Assembly: GCA_049616325.1 (NCBI GenBank)
Contig: JBMZHG010000001.1
Location: 124,001 to 188,000 of the forward strand
From: UBA11663 sp049616325
Lineage (GTDB): Bacteria; Bacteroidota; Bacteroidia; Flavobacteriales_D; Sanyastnellaceae
Direction of reading: 5' to 3'
Length of the DNA stretch: 64,000 nucleotides
The position numbers were made by a program, and so were the translations under genes. Every line of letters begins with the position of its first letter. Position 1 is the first letter of the stretch. The notes beneath the pieces were generated by a model, which was not told where the DNA came from, made no database searches, and saw only the letters and a list, made by a program, of their open reading frames with translations. This document shows positions 25,926-34,345 of this stretch, piece by piece.

Positions 25926-26462
25926 ATGCGCATTTACACCCGCACAGGAGACGACGGAAGCACGGGCCTTTTTGGCGGTGCCCGAATTGGGAAAGACGAC
26001 CTTCGAATCGAAGCGTACGGCACCCTCGACGAGCTCAACGCGTGGCTCGGGAAAGTGGCCACGCACGAGGCTGCATCCTCCCTCCGCACCCAATTGCAGG
26101 CCATCCAAAGCGAGATTTTCACCCTCGGAAGCCACCTGGCCACCACCGACCCCCAGTGGAAGTCCAAGCTTCCCGCCCTCAACCCAACCGGTCCCGAAGG
26201 GCTCGAGTCGTGGATGGACGACCTTGAATCGCACCTCCCAGAATTGACCAGCTTCGTGCTGCCCGGAGGCCACCCCGCGGCAGCCGATGCGCACGTCGCC
26301 CGCACCGTGTGTCGTCGCGCTGAACGTCGGTGCGTGGAATTGCACCGCGTGGAGCCGATGGCCTACCTCAACCGCCTTTCCGACGCCCTTTTCATTTTAG
26401 GCCGCTGGCTCGCCCACAGCACGGGAAGCGAAGAAATTCCGTGGACCCCCGCAAAAGGTTGA
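25926..26462 (+). CDS. Cob(I)alamin adenosyltransferase, PduO type
   Basis: Transfers the adenosyl group of ATP to cob(I)alamin to make coenzyme B12. The 178 residues start IYTRTGDDGSTGLFGG, the PduO nucleotide-binding signature, continue with YGTLDELNAWLG and end with the FVLPGG and RTVCRRAERR segments and YLNRLSDALFILGR. It is divergent from the dCMP deaminase gene. Together with mce at 14235 it implies adenosylcobalamin-dependent methylmalonyl-CoA mutase in this organism. Confidence 0.95.
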   Translation: MRIYTRTGDDGSTGLFGGARIGKDDLRIEAYGTLDELNAWLGKVATHEAASSLRTQLQAIQSEIFTLGSHLATTDPQWKSKLPALNPTGPEGLESWMDDLESHLPELTSFVLPGGHPAAADAHVARTVCRRAERRCVELHRVEPMAYLNRLSDALFILGRWLAHSTGSEEIPWTPAKG

Positions 26463-26508
26463 TTTCTGCGACTTTTTGACTTCTGACGAGCAAATGACCG
26501 TCGGAAAC

Positions 26509-26538
26509 TTGACTCGCATTGAGATTCGGTTATTTTTG
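26509..26538 (+). promoter_or_regulatory. Promoter of the DUF2795 gene
   Basis: TTG at 26509-26511, a 19-bp spacer and TATTTTTG at 26531-26538 match the Bacteroidota promoter consensus well. The ATG is 24 nt downstream. Confidence 0.7.
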
Positions 26539-26562
26539 CGCGCTGACAGCAAGAATTAGACC

Positions 26563-26784
26563 ATGTACTGGACTCTCGAACTGGCCTCCTACTTGGAGGA
26601 CGCCCCTTGGCCCGCCACCAAAGACGAGCTCATCGACTTTTCGATGCGCACGGGTGCCCCTTTGGAAGTGGTAGAAAATCTTCAGCAGCTTGAAGACGAC
26701 GGCGAATCGTTCGAAACGATTGAGGACATTTGGCCTGACTACCCCTCGAAGGAGGACTTCTTCTTCAACGAAGACGAGTACTAA
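26563..26784 (+). CDS. Small acidic DUF2795 protein
   Basis: A 73-residue protein starting MYWTLELASYLEDAPWPATKDELIDF, the DUF2795 pattern widely conserved in Bacteroidota. It is strongly acidic, with the tail IWPDYPSKEDFFFNEDEY. The family has no assigned function. The good promoter and the conserved length argue that it is expressed. It is followed by 258 bp without a gene. Confidence 0.85.
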   Translation: MYWTLELASYLEDAPWPATKDELIDFSMRTGAPLEVVENLQQLEDDGESFETIEDIWPDYPSKEDFFFNEDEY

Positions 26785-26829
26785 GCGGCGCCGAAGCCTG
26801 CGCAATACCGCGTTTTTGGGCAAAGTAAA

Positions 26830-26979
26830 GGCGGGACTTTCGCCCCGCCCCACTTGACATTGAACTCAAACGGTTTCCGAAGAACCCGTTTGTACCACAC
26901 CAAAGGAGACCAATCCTTTGGCTAGGGCAATGTGAATCAAATGTTTCGAAAAACCAAGCCGGTGGGATTCTTTTTCGAA
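26830..26979. other. Untranslated cluster of four inverted repeats
   Basis: The 258-bp gap 26785-27042 between two converging genes holds four hairpins. GGCGGG/CCCGCC pairs 26830-26835 with 26844-26849. CAAACGG/CCGTTTG pairs 26867-26873 with 26886-26892, and on the minus strand its inner part closes a UUCG tetraloop. CCAAAGG/CCTTTGG pairs 26900-26906 with 26915-26921. TTCGAAAAA/TTTTTCGAA pairs 26945-26953 with 26971-26979. No open frame of note crosses it. It may terminate both converging genes or be a small structured RNA; I cannot name a family. Confidence 0.5.
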
Positions 26980-27042
26980 TTAATAGCGAACTAAATCATT
27001 GAACGTGTGCTGTTTGAGAAGTCTCTCTGCCACTCAGCTTGC

Positions 27043-28296
27043 TCAGACCAAGACGCGGCGCCACGTGGCACCCGCGCGCTGCTCCACTTGAACCGTTCTC
27101 CCTCCTGTCAATCGCTCCAGGTCTTCTAAGCTCCCGTGCCGAACGGTGAGCAGAACGAGATCCCAGGTGCATTCCACCTGAAAGGCCTGACCCAAGGCGG
27201 AAGTGAGGGTGGTGCGTTTGGCCTCGTCCCGGTCGGCAAGAAGGCCAAAGTGCGTCGCGCTTTGCTGCATCAACCTCACGTGGATGCCCGCCTCATCCAA
27301 CGCGCCGAACACCGTGGTCAGGTGGTCTTCGGCAAGAAAGCTTCCGTCCGCCGTGAAGACTTCGAGCCACATTTGGTCGTCGCGCCAAATGAACATCGGC
27401 ACCTCGGGCACAAGGCCCGGGAAGGCGTCAATGCACGTCGAGGGGCCGTCGGGATCCACAAAGGACTTGACCCACAAGGGAAGCCCGGCTTGTTGCAAGG
27501 GTTTGACGGTGCGTGGGTGAATGACGCTGGCACCGTAATAGCTCAATTCCAAGGCTTCGCCGTGGTCCACACGTGGGACGGTCACGGCCTCAGGGTGGCG
27601 CTTGGGGTCGGCGTTCATCATGCCCGGCACGTCCTTCCAAATCGTCACCTCCTGCGCTTCAACGGCCACAGCGAGAAGCGCGGCGCTGTAGTCCGAGCCT
27701 TCTCGGCCCAAGGTGGACGTGCCTCCATCTGCATGTCGACCGATGAATCCCTGGGTCACGACCACGGGCGACGCGGACAAACGGCTTCGCAGAGACGCTC
27801 CCGCTTCCTGCAAGGTCGCCTCGTCTACCCGGGCAAATCGGTGAGGTCCGGTGGTCGCAAGGGTCTCTCGGACGTCCCACCACGTTGCCGGCAGTCCGGC
27901 CTTTGACAGCCAACCCGCCACCAACGTCGTGCTTGCCAATTCGCCCGCCGCCACAAACGCGTCGTAAGCCGCATTGATGTCTCCGGAAACCTCGGCCTGG
28001 ATCGCTTCCTCCCAGCACGAAGCCATCCGAGCTTGGAGCTGATCGGCGACGTCAACATCCAAATCGGCGGCCACCTCCACATGGGTTGCCACACACGTGT
28101 CCCAAAGCTGCTTTCTTCGGGCGCCTTCCGTACGCCAAACATCTTCCAACGCGTTGGTGGTTTTGCCCATGGCCGACACCACCACCAACGCCTTTTCGTC
28201 AGGCCCGAGCTGGTCGGCGAGCAGCGAAGCGACGCGGCGAATGGCTCCGGCATCTCGGACCGAAGCACCACCGAATTTGTGGGTGGAGCACCTCAT
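27043..28296 (-). CDS. Aspartate kinase family protein
   Basis: Phosphorylates aspartate, the entry step to Lys, Thr and Met synthesis. About 417 residues: HKFGGASVRD at the N-terminus, VVSAMGKTTNAL, a helical middle region, TLGREGSDYSAALLA and IWKDVPGMMNADP for nucleotide and substrate, then LSYYGASVIHP. The C-terminal ACT-like region is shorter and less clear than in LysC and ThrA. Start ATG 28296 overlaps the GNAT stop by 4 nt (ATGA). The amino acid that regulates it cannot be read here. Confidence 0.9.
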   Translation of the reverse strand: MRCSTHKFGGASVRDAGAIRRVASLLADQLGPDEKALVVVSAMGKTTNALEDVWRTEGARRKQLWDTCVATHVEVAADLDVDVADQLQARMASCWEEAIQAEVSGDINAAYDAFVAAGELASTTLVAGWLSKAGLPATWWDVRETLATTGPHRFARVDEATLQEAGASLRSRLSASPVVVTQGFIGRHADGGTSTLGREGSDYSAALLAVAVEAQEVTIWKDVPGMMNADPKRHPEAVTVPRVDHGEALELSYYGASVIHPRTVKPLQQAGLPLWVKSFVDPDGPSTCIDAFPGLVPEVPMFIWRDDQMWLEVFTADGSFLAEDHLTTVFGALDEAGIHVRLMQQSATHFGLLADRDEAKRTTLTSALGQAFQVECTWDLVLLTVRHGSLEDLERLTGGRTVQVEQRAGATWRRVLV

Positions 28297-28796
28297 GGTC
28301 GTTGTTGGCTTTCCCACGTTTCCAAATCCTGCCTCGTCCAGCGGCCGTTCAACCAACTGCCGTCAAGCGAGGCGCCCAGGCGCTGGTAGAATTCGATTGC
28401 GGGGGCATTCCAGTCCAGCACTTGCCACTCCAAGCGCTGCGCGTCACGCTCAAGCGCGCGTTGTGCAACGGCTTCGAACAACGCCCGACCCACTCCTTTG
28501 CCGCGCCAAGGCTCCGTCACCACCAAATCTTCGAGGTACCACGTCCGTCCTTTCCACGTGCTGTAGCGCAAGTGGTGCAGGGCCATGCCCACGATTTGGC
28601 CTTGCGGGCCTTCCGCCACCGTCACTTCAAAACACCCCTCTCGCAGGTCCGCCTCCAATTCCGCCGCGGTCAACGTGACCTCCGCAGGCGCCTTTTCGTA
28701 CGTCGCCAGTTCAACGATTAACGCATGAACGGCGGGCATGTCGGACGGCGAGCCAGCGCGGACTTGAAAAGGGCTTTGAGACAAATCGGACCTCAT
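28293..28796 (-). CDS. GNAT family N-acetyltransferase (diamine acetyltransferase-like)
   Basis: A 167-residue acetyl-CoA transferase. The acetyl-CoA loop is WRGKGVGRAL, preceded by WYLEDLVVTEP. LIVELATYEKAPAEV near the start and FYQRLGA near the end resemble spermidine/diamine acetyltransferases. The substrate is not proven. It is translationally coupled to aspartate kinase downstream. A -7 box lies 7 nt before the start. Confidence 0.85.
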   Translation of the reverse strand: MRSDLSQSPFQVRAGSPSDMPAVHALIVELATYEKAPAEVTLTAAELEADLREGCFEVTVAEGPQGQIVGMALHHLRYSTWKGRTWYLEDLVVTEPWRGKGVGRALFEAVAQRALERDAQRLEWQVLDWNAPAIEFYQRLGASLDGSWLNGRWTRQDLETWESQQRP

Positions 28797-28803
28797 TACT
28801 GCG

Positions 28804-28846
28804 CGAAGTTACCCAACCCGGATGCGGATTTTCACCCCTAACTTTC
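28804..28846. promoter_or_regulatory. Divergent -7 elements of the GNAT gene and cvpA
   Basis: Minus-strand TAACTTCG (28811-28804) ends 7 nt before ATG 28796. Plus-strand TAACTTTC (28839-28846) ends 15 nt before ATG 28862. Confidence 0.5.
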
Positions 28847-28861
28847 CCACAAATCCCACAC

Positions 28862-29458
28862 ATGGAAAACCTCCCCTTGGCTCCGTTGGACGTCGTCCTC
28901 TTGCTGTTGCTCCTCGTCGGTGCGTGGCGTGGGTTCACGAAAGGGTTGCTCCTCTCCGTGGCTTCGTTGGCAGGTCTTGTGGGGGGAATTTGGGCGGCTT
29001 CGCACTTTTCTCACCTCGTGTCCGAGGGCATCTCACCGCATGTTTCTTGGTCAGTCAATTCCGTGCACATGGCCTCGTTGGCGTTGACCTTTTTGTTGGT
29101 CGTGGTGGCGGTTCATCTGCTGGCCAAACTCCTCGAGAAGGTGTTGGATTTGGTGGCGCTGGGCTTCGCAAACAAGCTCGCTGGAGGGGTGTTTGGCGCC
29201 TTGAAGGTGGCGCTTGTCCTGTCCTTTGTGATGCTCCTTCTGAATCAGGTCGTGGGTCCAAGAGCATGGTTGCCTGAAAGCGACCCTTCAAGCGTGTTGG
29301 TGGGCCCCGTGGAGGCCATTGCCCCTGCAATCACCCCCGCGTTGCAGCGGCTTGAATCCTTGGATGCGTTGGACGATCGCGTTCAGGAAAAGGTTAGTGA
29401 CCTTGAACGCCAAGCGCTTGAAAATGCGCTTCCACGCGGGACTGAAGACGCGCCATGA
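28862..29458 (+). CDS. cvpA: CvpA family membrane protein
   Basis: A 198-residue protein with four hydrophobic segments in the first 145 residues. DVVLLLLLLVGAWRGFTKGLLLSVASLAGLVGG is the CvpA N-terminal signature, with the R-G-F-x-x-G turn. A polar tail follows (LDDRVQEKVSDLERQA). CvpA homologues are linked to colicin V production and envelope stress, with no defined biochemical role. The 3' end overlaps the converging mutase gene by 65 nt. Confidence 0.87.
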   Translation: MENLPLAPLDVVLLLLLLVGAWRGFTKGLLLSVASLAGLVGGIWAASHFSHLVSEGISPHVSWSVNSVHMASLALTFLLVVVAVHLLAKLLEKVLDLVALGFANKLAGGVFGALKVALVLSFVMLLLNQVVGPRAWLPESDPSSVLVGPVEAIAPAITPALQRLESLDALDDRVQEKVSDLERQALENALPRGTEDAP

Positions 29459-31166
29459 CGTCTTGGTGGCTTCCTTGGCCGTCCCAGGCCTCGGTCACGC
29501 TGGCGTAGCATTTGATCTTCGGCTCGGTCCCACTCGGACGAACCGTCACGCGCGAACCGGCTTCCGTCACAAATTGAAGCACATTGGACGCGGCCTGGCT
29601 GAGGCTTCGAAGCACCTCTCCTTGGGACGAACGCACCTCTCGTGATTGAAAATCAAGGATCTCCAAAACGCGTTCTCCTGCGAGTTCTTGGGGAGGGGCG
29701 TTTCGAAAACCGTGCATCATGGCGTCGATTTGGGCCTTGCCTTCGCGCCCCTCTTTCACCAGAGAAACCAACCCTTCCTTGTACGCTCCGTGGCGTCGGT
29801 GGATGGCGGCCAAGCGGTCCAGCATGGTCTCCCCGTTTTGGTCCAATTCGTGCGCCAATTCAGCCAACAGACAGCAGCTCTGAACAGCATCTTTGTCGCG
29901 AACCTGATCGCCCACGAGGTACCCGTAGCTTTCCTCGCCGCCGACGACGTACTGCAACTTGCCCTCCTCTTCACGGATGGCCTGCGCAATGAACTTGAAT
30001 CCCGTCAGCGTCTCGCGCACCTCCACGCCGTAGTGCGCTGCCAATTCCACGAGCAGGTTGGTCGTGACGACGGTTTTGGCCACAAACGACGGGCGCTCCA
30101 ATTTGCCTGCTTCCTGCCACTTGGACAACACGTGGTCGGTCAAAAGTGCCGCAGTTTCGTTCCCGTTCAACAGGCGGAAATCGCCTGTTCCGTCTGGAAC
30201 CGCGAGTCCCACGCGGTCCGAGTCGGGGTCGGTTCCCATCACAAGCGACGCACCGACTTCCTTGGCCAACTCAACGGCCTGGGCAAGCGCCGCACCTTCC
30301 TCGGGATTGGGGCTTTCCACCGTCGGGAATGCTCCGTCAGGAATGGCCTGCGATGGGACCTGATGCACGTTGCGGAATCCAAAGGCGGCAAGTGCCGGCG
30401 GAACCGCCACGGCGCCCGTTCCGTGAAGGCCGGTAAACACCACCGTCAAATCCGAACCGTGCTCCACCAGGTGGGGCGACAGTCGAAACGACGCGAGCGT
30501 GGCGCGGAATTTGTCGTCCCACGAAGCGTCGAGAACTTGGATGCCTTTGGCGCTGCGAGGCGCGACTGAATCTGGGGGAAGGGCGCGCACCTCGGCAACG
30601 AGTTGGGCGTCCTCCGGGGCCACCACCTGTCCGCCGTCCGAGCTGTAGACCTTGTAGCCGTTGTAAATGGGCGGGTTGTGACTTGCCGTCACCACGACCC
30701 CAGCCACCGCACCCAATTCACGCACCGTCCACGACAATTGTGGGGTTGGCCTCAGCTCCGGGTACACCCACGGCTCGAAACCGTTGGCTGCCAACACTTC
30801 CGCGGTGATTTGGGCGAATTCTTGGCTTCGATGCCGGCTGTCGCACGCGACGGCAACCCGCCACGGTTGACCCTCGGGCGCTGGACCGTGCACCTTGACC
30901 AAGTGGTTGGCCAACCCTTGGGTGGCGTTGGCAATCGTGGTGGCGTTGATTCGGTTGGTCCCCGGCCCCATTTTGCCTCGCAAACCACCCGTACCGAAGG
31001 AAAGCTCCGTGTAGAAGGCATCAATCAAAGCTTCGCGCGCAGAGGCATCGGTGTCACAACGATCCAGCCACGCCTGCACCGTGGCCCGGGTGGCGTCGTC
31101 GTGGGGAGGCTGGGTCCAGGCTTGCGCCTTGGCGCGAACCTCGTTCAATAGGGTTTGGTCACTCAT
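29394..31166 (-). CDS. Phosphoglucomutase/phosphomannomutase family (phospho-sugar mutase)
   Basis: A 590-residue alpha-D-phosphohexomutase that moves phosphate between C6 and C1 of hexoses. The four domains are marked by FGTGGLRGKMGPG, the phosphoserine loop VVTASHNPP, the metal loop GTDPDSDRVG, the sugar loop GGEESYGY and the phosphate-binding loop RPSGTEPKIKCY. The length is that of the larger PGM2-like bacterial class. ATG 31166 was preferred to the one 4 codons upstream. It is 15 bp after rfbD, so it may supply glucose 1-phosphate for dTDP-sugars. Confidence 0.92.
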   Translation of the reverse strand: MSDQTLLNEVRAKAQAWTQPPHDDATRATVQAWLDRCDTDASAREALIDAFYTELSFGTGGLRGKMGPGTNRINATTIANATQGLANHLVKVHGPAPEGQPWRVAVACDSRHRSQEFAQITAEVLAANGFEPWVYPELRPTPQLSWTVRELGAVAGVVVTASHNPPIYNGYKVYSSDGGQVVAPEDAQLVAEVRALPPDSVAPRSAKGIQVLDASWDDKFRATLASFRLSPHLVEHGSDLTVVFTGLHGTGAVAVPPALAAFGFRNVHQVPSQAIPDGAFPTVESPNPEEGAALAQAVELAKEVGASLVMGTDPDSDRVGLAVPDGTGDFRLLNGNETAALLTDHVLSKWQEAGKLERPSFVAKTVVTTNLLVELAAHYGVEVRETLTGFKFIAQAIREEEGKLQYVVGGEESYGYLVGDQVRDKDAVQSCCLLAELAHELDQNGETMLDRLAAIHRRHGAYKEGLVSLVKEGREGKAQIDAMMHGFRNAPPQELAGERVLEILDFQSREVRSSQGEVLRSLSQAASNVLQFVTEAGSRVTVRPSGTEPKIKCYASVTEAWDGQGSHQDVMARLQSRVEAHFQALGVQGH

Positions 31167-31181
31167 CAGCAAGCCCAAAGT

Positions 31182-32051
31182 TCACACATCCCGCCTCAAC
31201 TCCCAGCACGCGCGCAACGCTTCCTGCCAGGTTGTCACCGGCCACCCCATCTCGACGCGCAGCGGCTCGCCGTCGAGCACGCTCCAAGCCGGGCGCGTTG
31301 CCGGGGTCGGGAACGCTTCCGTGCCGACGGGGTTTACGGGAACATTCAACCTCGCCAGGGCCATGATTTCTGTCGCAAATCCGTGCCAAGTGGTTTGGCC
31401 CGCATGCGCAAAATGCCACACCCCTTGCGGCATGGCCTTTCCTTTCAGGGCCATGTCCAAAAGCCCTTCAGCCAACAACGGTGCCGCCGTCGGGACGCCG
31501 TGCTGGTCGCTCACGACATTCAATTCGCCGCGCTCCTTGGCCAGCCTCAGCACCGTGTTCAAGAAGTTGCGGCCTTCCCCGTCGTAAAGCCAGGCAACCC
31601 GAACCACGGCCCCGTTGACTCCCGAGGCCAAAAACGCCTCTTCGCCCGCGAGTTTGGTGCGCGCATAGGCGCCCAATGGACCGGTCGGATCCGTGGGCAG
31701 CAGGGGACGCTTCGGGACATCGCCAAACACGTAATCCGTGCTGAGGTGAAGGAGGGGGATTTCGCGATCGGCACACGCTCGAGCCAACGTGCCAACAGCC
31801 TCGCCGTTGACCCGCAAGGCCTCTGCTTCGTTCTCCTCCGCCGCGTCGACCGCGGTGTACGCCGCCGTGTGAATCACCACCTCGGGCGCCACAGACCCCA
31901 ACACCTTGTCGACCGCCTTCGCGTCGCACACGTCCAATTCTTTGCGCGCAACCCCTACCGCATCCACTTCTGGCCGCGCAGATGCGCACGCCATCAAGCG
32001 CGAACCCAACTGGCCACCGGCCCCCGTCACCAACACTCGACATTTTTTCAT
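31182..32051 (-). CDS. rfbD: dTDP-4-dehydrorhamnose reductase
   Basis: The last step of dTDP-L-rhamnose synthesis. The 289 residues form an extended SDR: VLVTGAGGQLGS (5-16), HTAAYTAVDAAE, LSTDYVFG and the catalytic YARTKLAGE. The C-terminal RPAWSVLDGEPLR is typical of RfbD. The start is ATG 32051; an upstream in-frame ATG would overlap the promoter of the divergent barrel gene. rfbA is at 49932, so the rhamnose genes are scattered. Confidence 0.93.
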   Translation of the reverse strand: MKKCRVLVTGAGGQLGSRLMACASARPEVDAVGVARKELDVCDAKAVDKVLGSVAPEVVIHTAAYTAVDAAEENEAEALRVNGEAVGTLARACADREIPLLHLSTDYVFGDVPKRPLLPTDPTGPLGAYARTKLAGEEAFLASGVNGAVVRVAWLYDGEGRNFLNTVLRLAKERGELNVVSDQHGVPTAAPLLAEGLLDMALKGKAMPQGVWHFAHAGQTTWHGFATEIMALARLNVPVNPVGTEAFPTPATRPAWSVLDGEPLRVEMGWPVTTWQEALRACWELRRDV

Positions 32052-32074
32052 CCGACCACAAACTTCCTGCAAAC

Positions 32075-32082
32075 TATCTTTG
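32075..32082 (+). promoter_or_regulatory. -7 promoter element of the outer-membrane barrel gene
   Basis: TATCTTTG is a perfect TAnnTTTG and lies 76 nt before ATG 32159. The long untranslated leader is unusual for this window. Confidence 0.55.
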
Positions 32083-32158
32083 GCTTCCTCCCGTTGGGAA
32101 GAAAACTTTGGCACGAACGTTGAACTTGCTCGTTCGAATCACTCCAAACCCACGCACG

Positions 32159-32956
32159 ATGACTACCCTCAACCAACTCAATCGGCTCGCCATCCGAGCG
32201 GCTGGAGCCGTCACCCTGTTTTTGGCGTTGACTTCGCTCAACCTCCTTTCAGCCCAAACCGCCACGACCACGACGACAACCAAGTCCGAAGAGGAACCTC
32301 AAGAGAAAGACTTGCTGCTCAAGGAAAAGTGGCGGCATGTAGGCTTCCACCTGATTTCAGATGTTCCTGGTGACGACATCGAGTCGGTGCTTGACGACCC
32401 GAGCTACGGGTTTGCGTTGACGTACATGAAGCACGACCGGAAAGGTCTGTTCGACGGCGGATTTGACGTGGGCTTCCAGCCCATTGGCGGCTTCGACACC
32501 ACCGTCACTGTGAACGACAACGGCACCGACCGAAACGGGACACTGTACGTGCGAAACCAACTGGCACACGCGCACTACCTCCTCCGCATGACGTTCTTCC
32601 AGAACAGCGGATTCCAACCCTACGTGGAAGGCTACGGAGGCGTCCGGGGCTCGTTGCTCGGTGCACGCCTGGTGCTTGACGGCGAGGACGACCGCCAGCC
32701 TGTCAACGACGTGCCGTTCTTCTCGGCCAACTTCAATTACGGCTACGCTGCGGGCCTTCGGTTGCGCTTTGGGAATCGCAGTTTCGTGACTGCCCGCTAC
32801 GCACGGATGTTGCACCTCGACGGCGGCAACGAAGTCGAGGTCGCCGCTCCAGACGGAATCGTCATCGACCAAGCCGGGGTGGTTTCCAGCTCTTCCACAG
32901 CAAGCGTTGTCTTGCCTCCGTATTCAGTGCGAATCGGTCTGGCCTTCAACCTGTAA
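32159..32956 (+). CDS. Outer-membrane beta-barrel protein
   Basis: A 265-residue exported protein. The signal peptide ends after LLSAQ near residue 33, followed by a Thr-rich stretch and a charged region. From about residue 60 on there are alternating-residue strands with aromatic girdles (FALTYMKHD, YVRNQLAHAHYLLRMTFF, LRLRFGNRSFVTARYARML). It ends VRIGLAFNL, a plausible terminal strand. It is probably a small barrel in the outer membrane with unknown cargo. The start is placed at the ATG directly before the signal peptide. Confidence 0.75.
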   Translation: MTTLNQLNRLAIRAAGAVTLFLALTSLNLLSAQTATTTTTTKSEEEPQEKDLLLKEKWRHVGFHLISDVPGDDIESVLDDPSYGFALTYMKHDRKGLFDGGFDVGFQPIGGFDTTVTVNDNGTDRNGTLYVRNQLAHAHYLLRMTFFQNSGFQPYVEGYGGVRGSLLGARLVLDGEDDRQPVNDVPFFSANFNYGYAAGLRLRFGNRSFVTARYARMLHLDGGNEVEVAAPDGIVIDQAGVVSSSSTASVVLPPYSVRIGLAFNL

Positions 32957-33008
32957 TCCGATTCTGAACGACGGCAAACCCTCCCCGGAAGGTTTCTGAC
33001 CCCTTCAG

Positions 33009-33032
33009 TGCGCGCCCCTCAGTGGGCGCGCA
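33009..33032. terminator. Strong GC hairpin between converging genes
   Basis: TGCGCGCCC (33009-33017) pairs with GGGCGCGCA (33024-33032) over a 6-nt loop, 9 bp with no mismatch. It overlaps the stop codon of the permease gene on the minus strand and lies 53 bp after the barrel gene. It lacks a clean T tract but could stop transcripts from both sides. Confidence 0.6.
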
Positions 33033-34263
33033 TTGCTTCTACAGGCGGCAAGTTGGCTGCTTGACGTGCCGGAGCCACGCCCGCGAGCAACCCTGAGGTA
33101 ACTGCCACACCAAGTGCCAAGGCCACGCGTTTGGGCGCAATGTGCAGGGTCAACCCCACGTCCACCGCGTTGACAACCCACACCAACCCTTGGATGGCCA
33201 CCAGCGCAAGCACCGCCCCAAACACACACAAGGTCACCGCCTCGAACAAGAACTGAATGAGGATGAAGGCGTTCTTGGCCCCGATGGCCTTTTGCACGCC
33301 GATGATTTTCGTGCGTTCGCGCACAGAGACGAACATGATGTTCGCAATGCTGAAACAGCCGACAAGGATGGCGAAGATGGCGATGAACCACCCGCCGACA
33401 GCAAGGTTGGTGAAGATGCTGTCTAGGATGCTGGTCAGCATCTCCATGCGGTTCACCGAGAAGTCATCTTCGCGGCCCGGACGTACGCGGCGAACCGCTC
33501 GGAGCTGTTGAATCAATTCGTCTTCCAAGGCTGCGAGTTCGACGCCGGGATTGGCCTTGATTGCGATTTGACAATTGTCGTCCGCCGCCGTCGCATACAC
33601 CCGTGGGGCGAACGCCGAAGGGATCAGCATGAACTCATCCAACCCTGTGCTCACGAGGCTCTCCCCTTCCTCCGCCAAGACTCCGATGACGTCAATCTTC
33701 ACCCCACGCACCTTGAGGGTCGAACCCACCGCGTCGTGCTTCCCAAAAAGCTGCATCGCCACCTGGTAGCCCACGATGGCTACCGGACTTCCCGCGGCAC
33801 TTTCGGACGGTGTGAAATACCGACCATGTTCAATGTTCAGGCTGATGACGCGGTCGTAATCGTGGGTTCCCGCGCCCACGACAACCCCGGGCATGCGGTT
33901 GTTGCCCGCTTCGGCGTCGAGGAACGTCTTGGATTGGAACATGCCCGCCTCCGCCAAGGTCAATCGCGGCATGAGCAATTCGAGGTCCCGCTCGGTGGGC
34001 GGGCGACGTTGGACGTACTTCCACCACGGGTAATCCCCTCCGGTGGACCACGGCCACTTGGTGACGAACAGCACGTCGTCGTCGAGCATGTTAAAGGTGT
34101 CCCGAAGTTCCGACTCCAGCGAGTCCACCACCGTGAACACCGCGCTGATGACGAAGATGCCAACCATCACCCCGAGCAAGCTTAAAAGCGTGCGAAGGCG
34201 GTTGACCAAAATGGCCTGCCACGCGAACGCCAAACTCTCCCGAAACACCCGAAGCCATAGCAT
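33019..34263 (-). CDS. MacB/FtsX-type ABC transporter permease
   Basis: A 414-residue permease: N-terminal helix (about 20-45, LLSLLGVMVGIFVISAVFTVV), a MacB-like periplasmic core with LDDDVLFVTKWPW and GVVVGAGTHDYDRV, and three C-terminal helices (about 285-310, 335-365, 380-405). IGVQKAIGAK is the usual cytosolic coupling segment. Family members export macrolides, lipoproteins or peptides with an ATPase. None is adjacent. A -7 box sits 4 nt before the start. Confidence 0.87.
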   Translation of the reverse strand: MLWLRVFRESLAFAWQAILVNRLRTLLSLLGVMVGIFVISAVFTVVDSLESELRDTFNMLDDDVLFVTKWPWSTGGDYPWWKYVQRRPPTERDLELLMPRLTLAEAGMFQSKTFLDAEAGNNRMPGVVVGAGTHDYDRVISLNIEHGRYFTPSESAAGSPVAIVGYQVAMQLFGKHDAVGSTLKVRGVKIDVIGVLAEEGESLVSTGLDEFMLIPSAFAPRVYATAADDNCQIAIKANPGVELAALEDELIQQLRAVRRVRPGREDDFSVNRMEMLTSILDSIFTNLAVGGWFIAIFAILVGCFSIANIMFVSVRERTKIIGVQKAIGAKNAFILIQFLFEAVTLCVFGAVLALVAIQGLVWVVNAVDVGLTLHIAPKRVALALGVAVTSGLLAGVAPARQAANLPPVEAMRAH

Positions 34264-34267
34264 GGAA

Positions 34268-34316
34268 CGAAGCTACTGCGGCGGGCGGGGATTCCGCATG
34301 GGACGTCGTAGATTTG
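34268..34316. promoter_or_regulatory. Divergent -7 elements of the permease gene and purH
   Basis: Minus-strand TAGCTTCG (34275-34268) ends 4 nt before ATG 34263. Plus-strand TAGATTTG (34309-34316), a perfect match, ends 29 nt before the purH ATG at 34346. Confidence 0.6.
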
Positions 34317-34345
34317 CGGCTTTCAAACCCACCCCTTTTCGCGAC

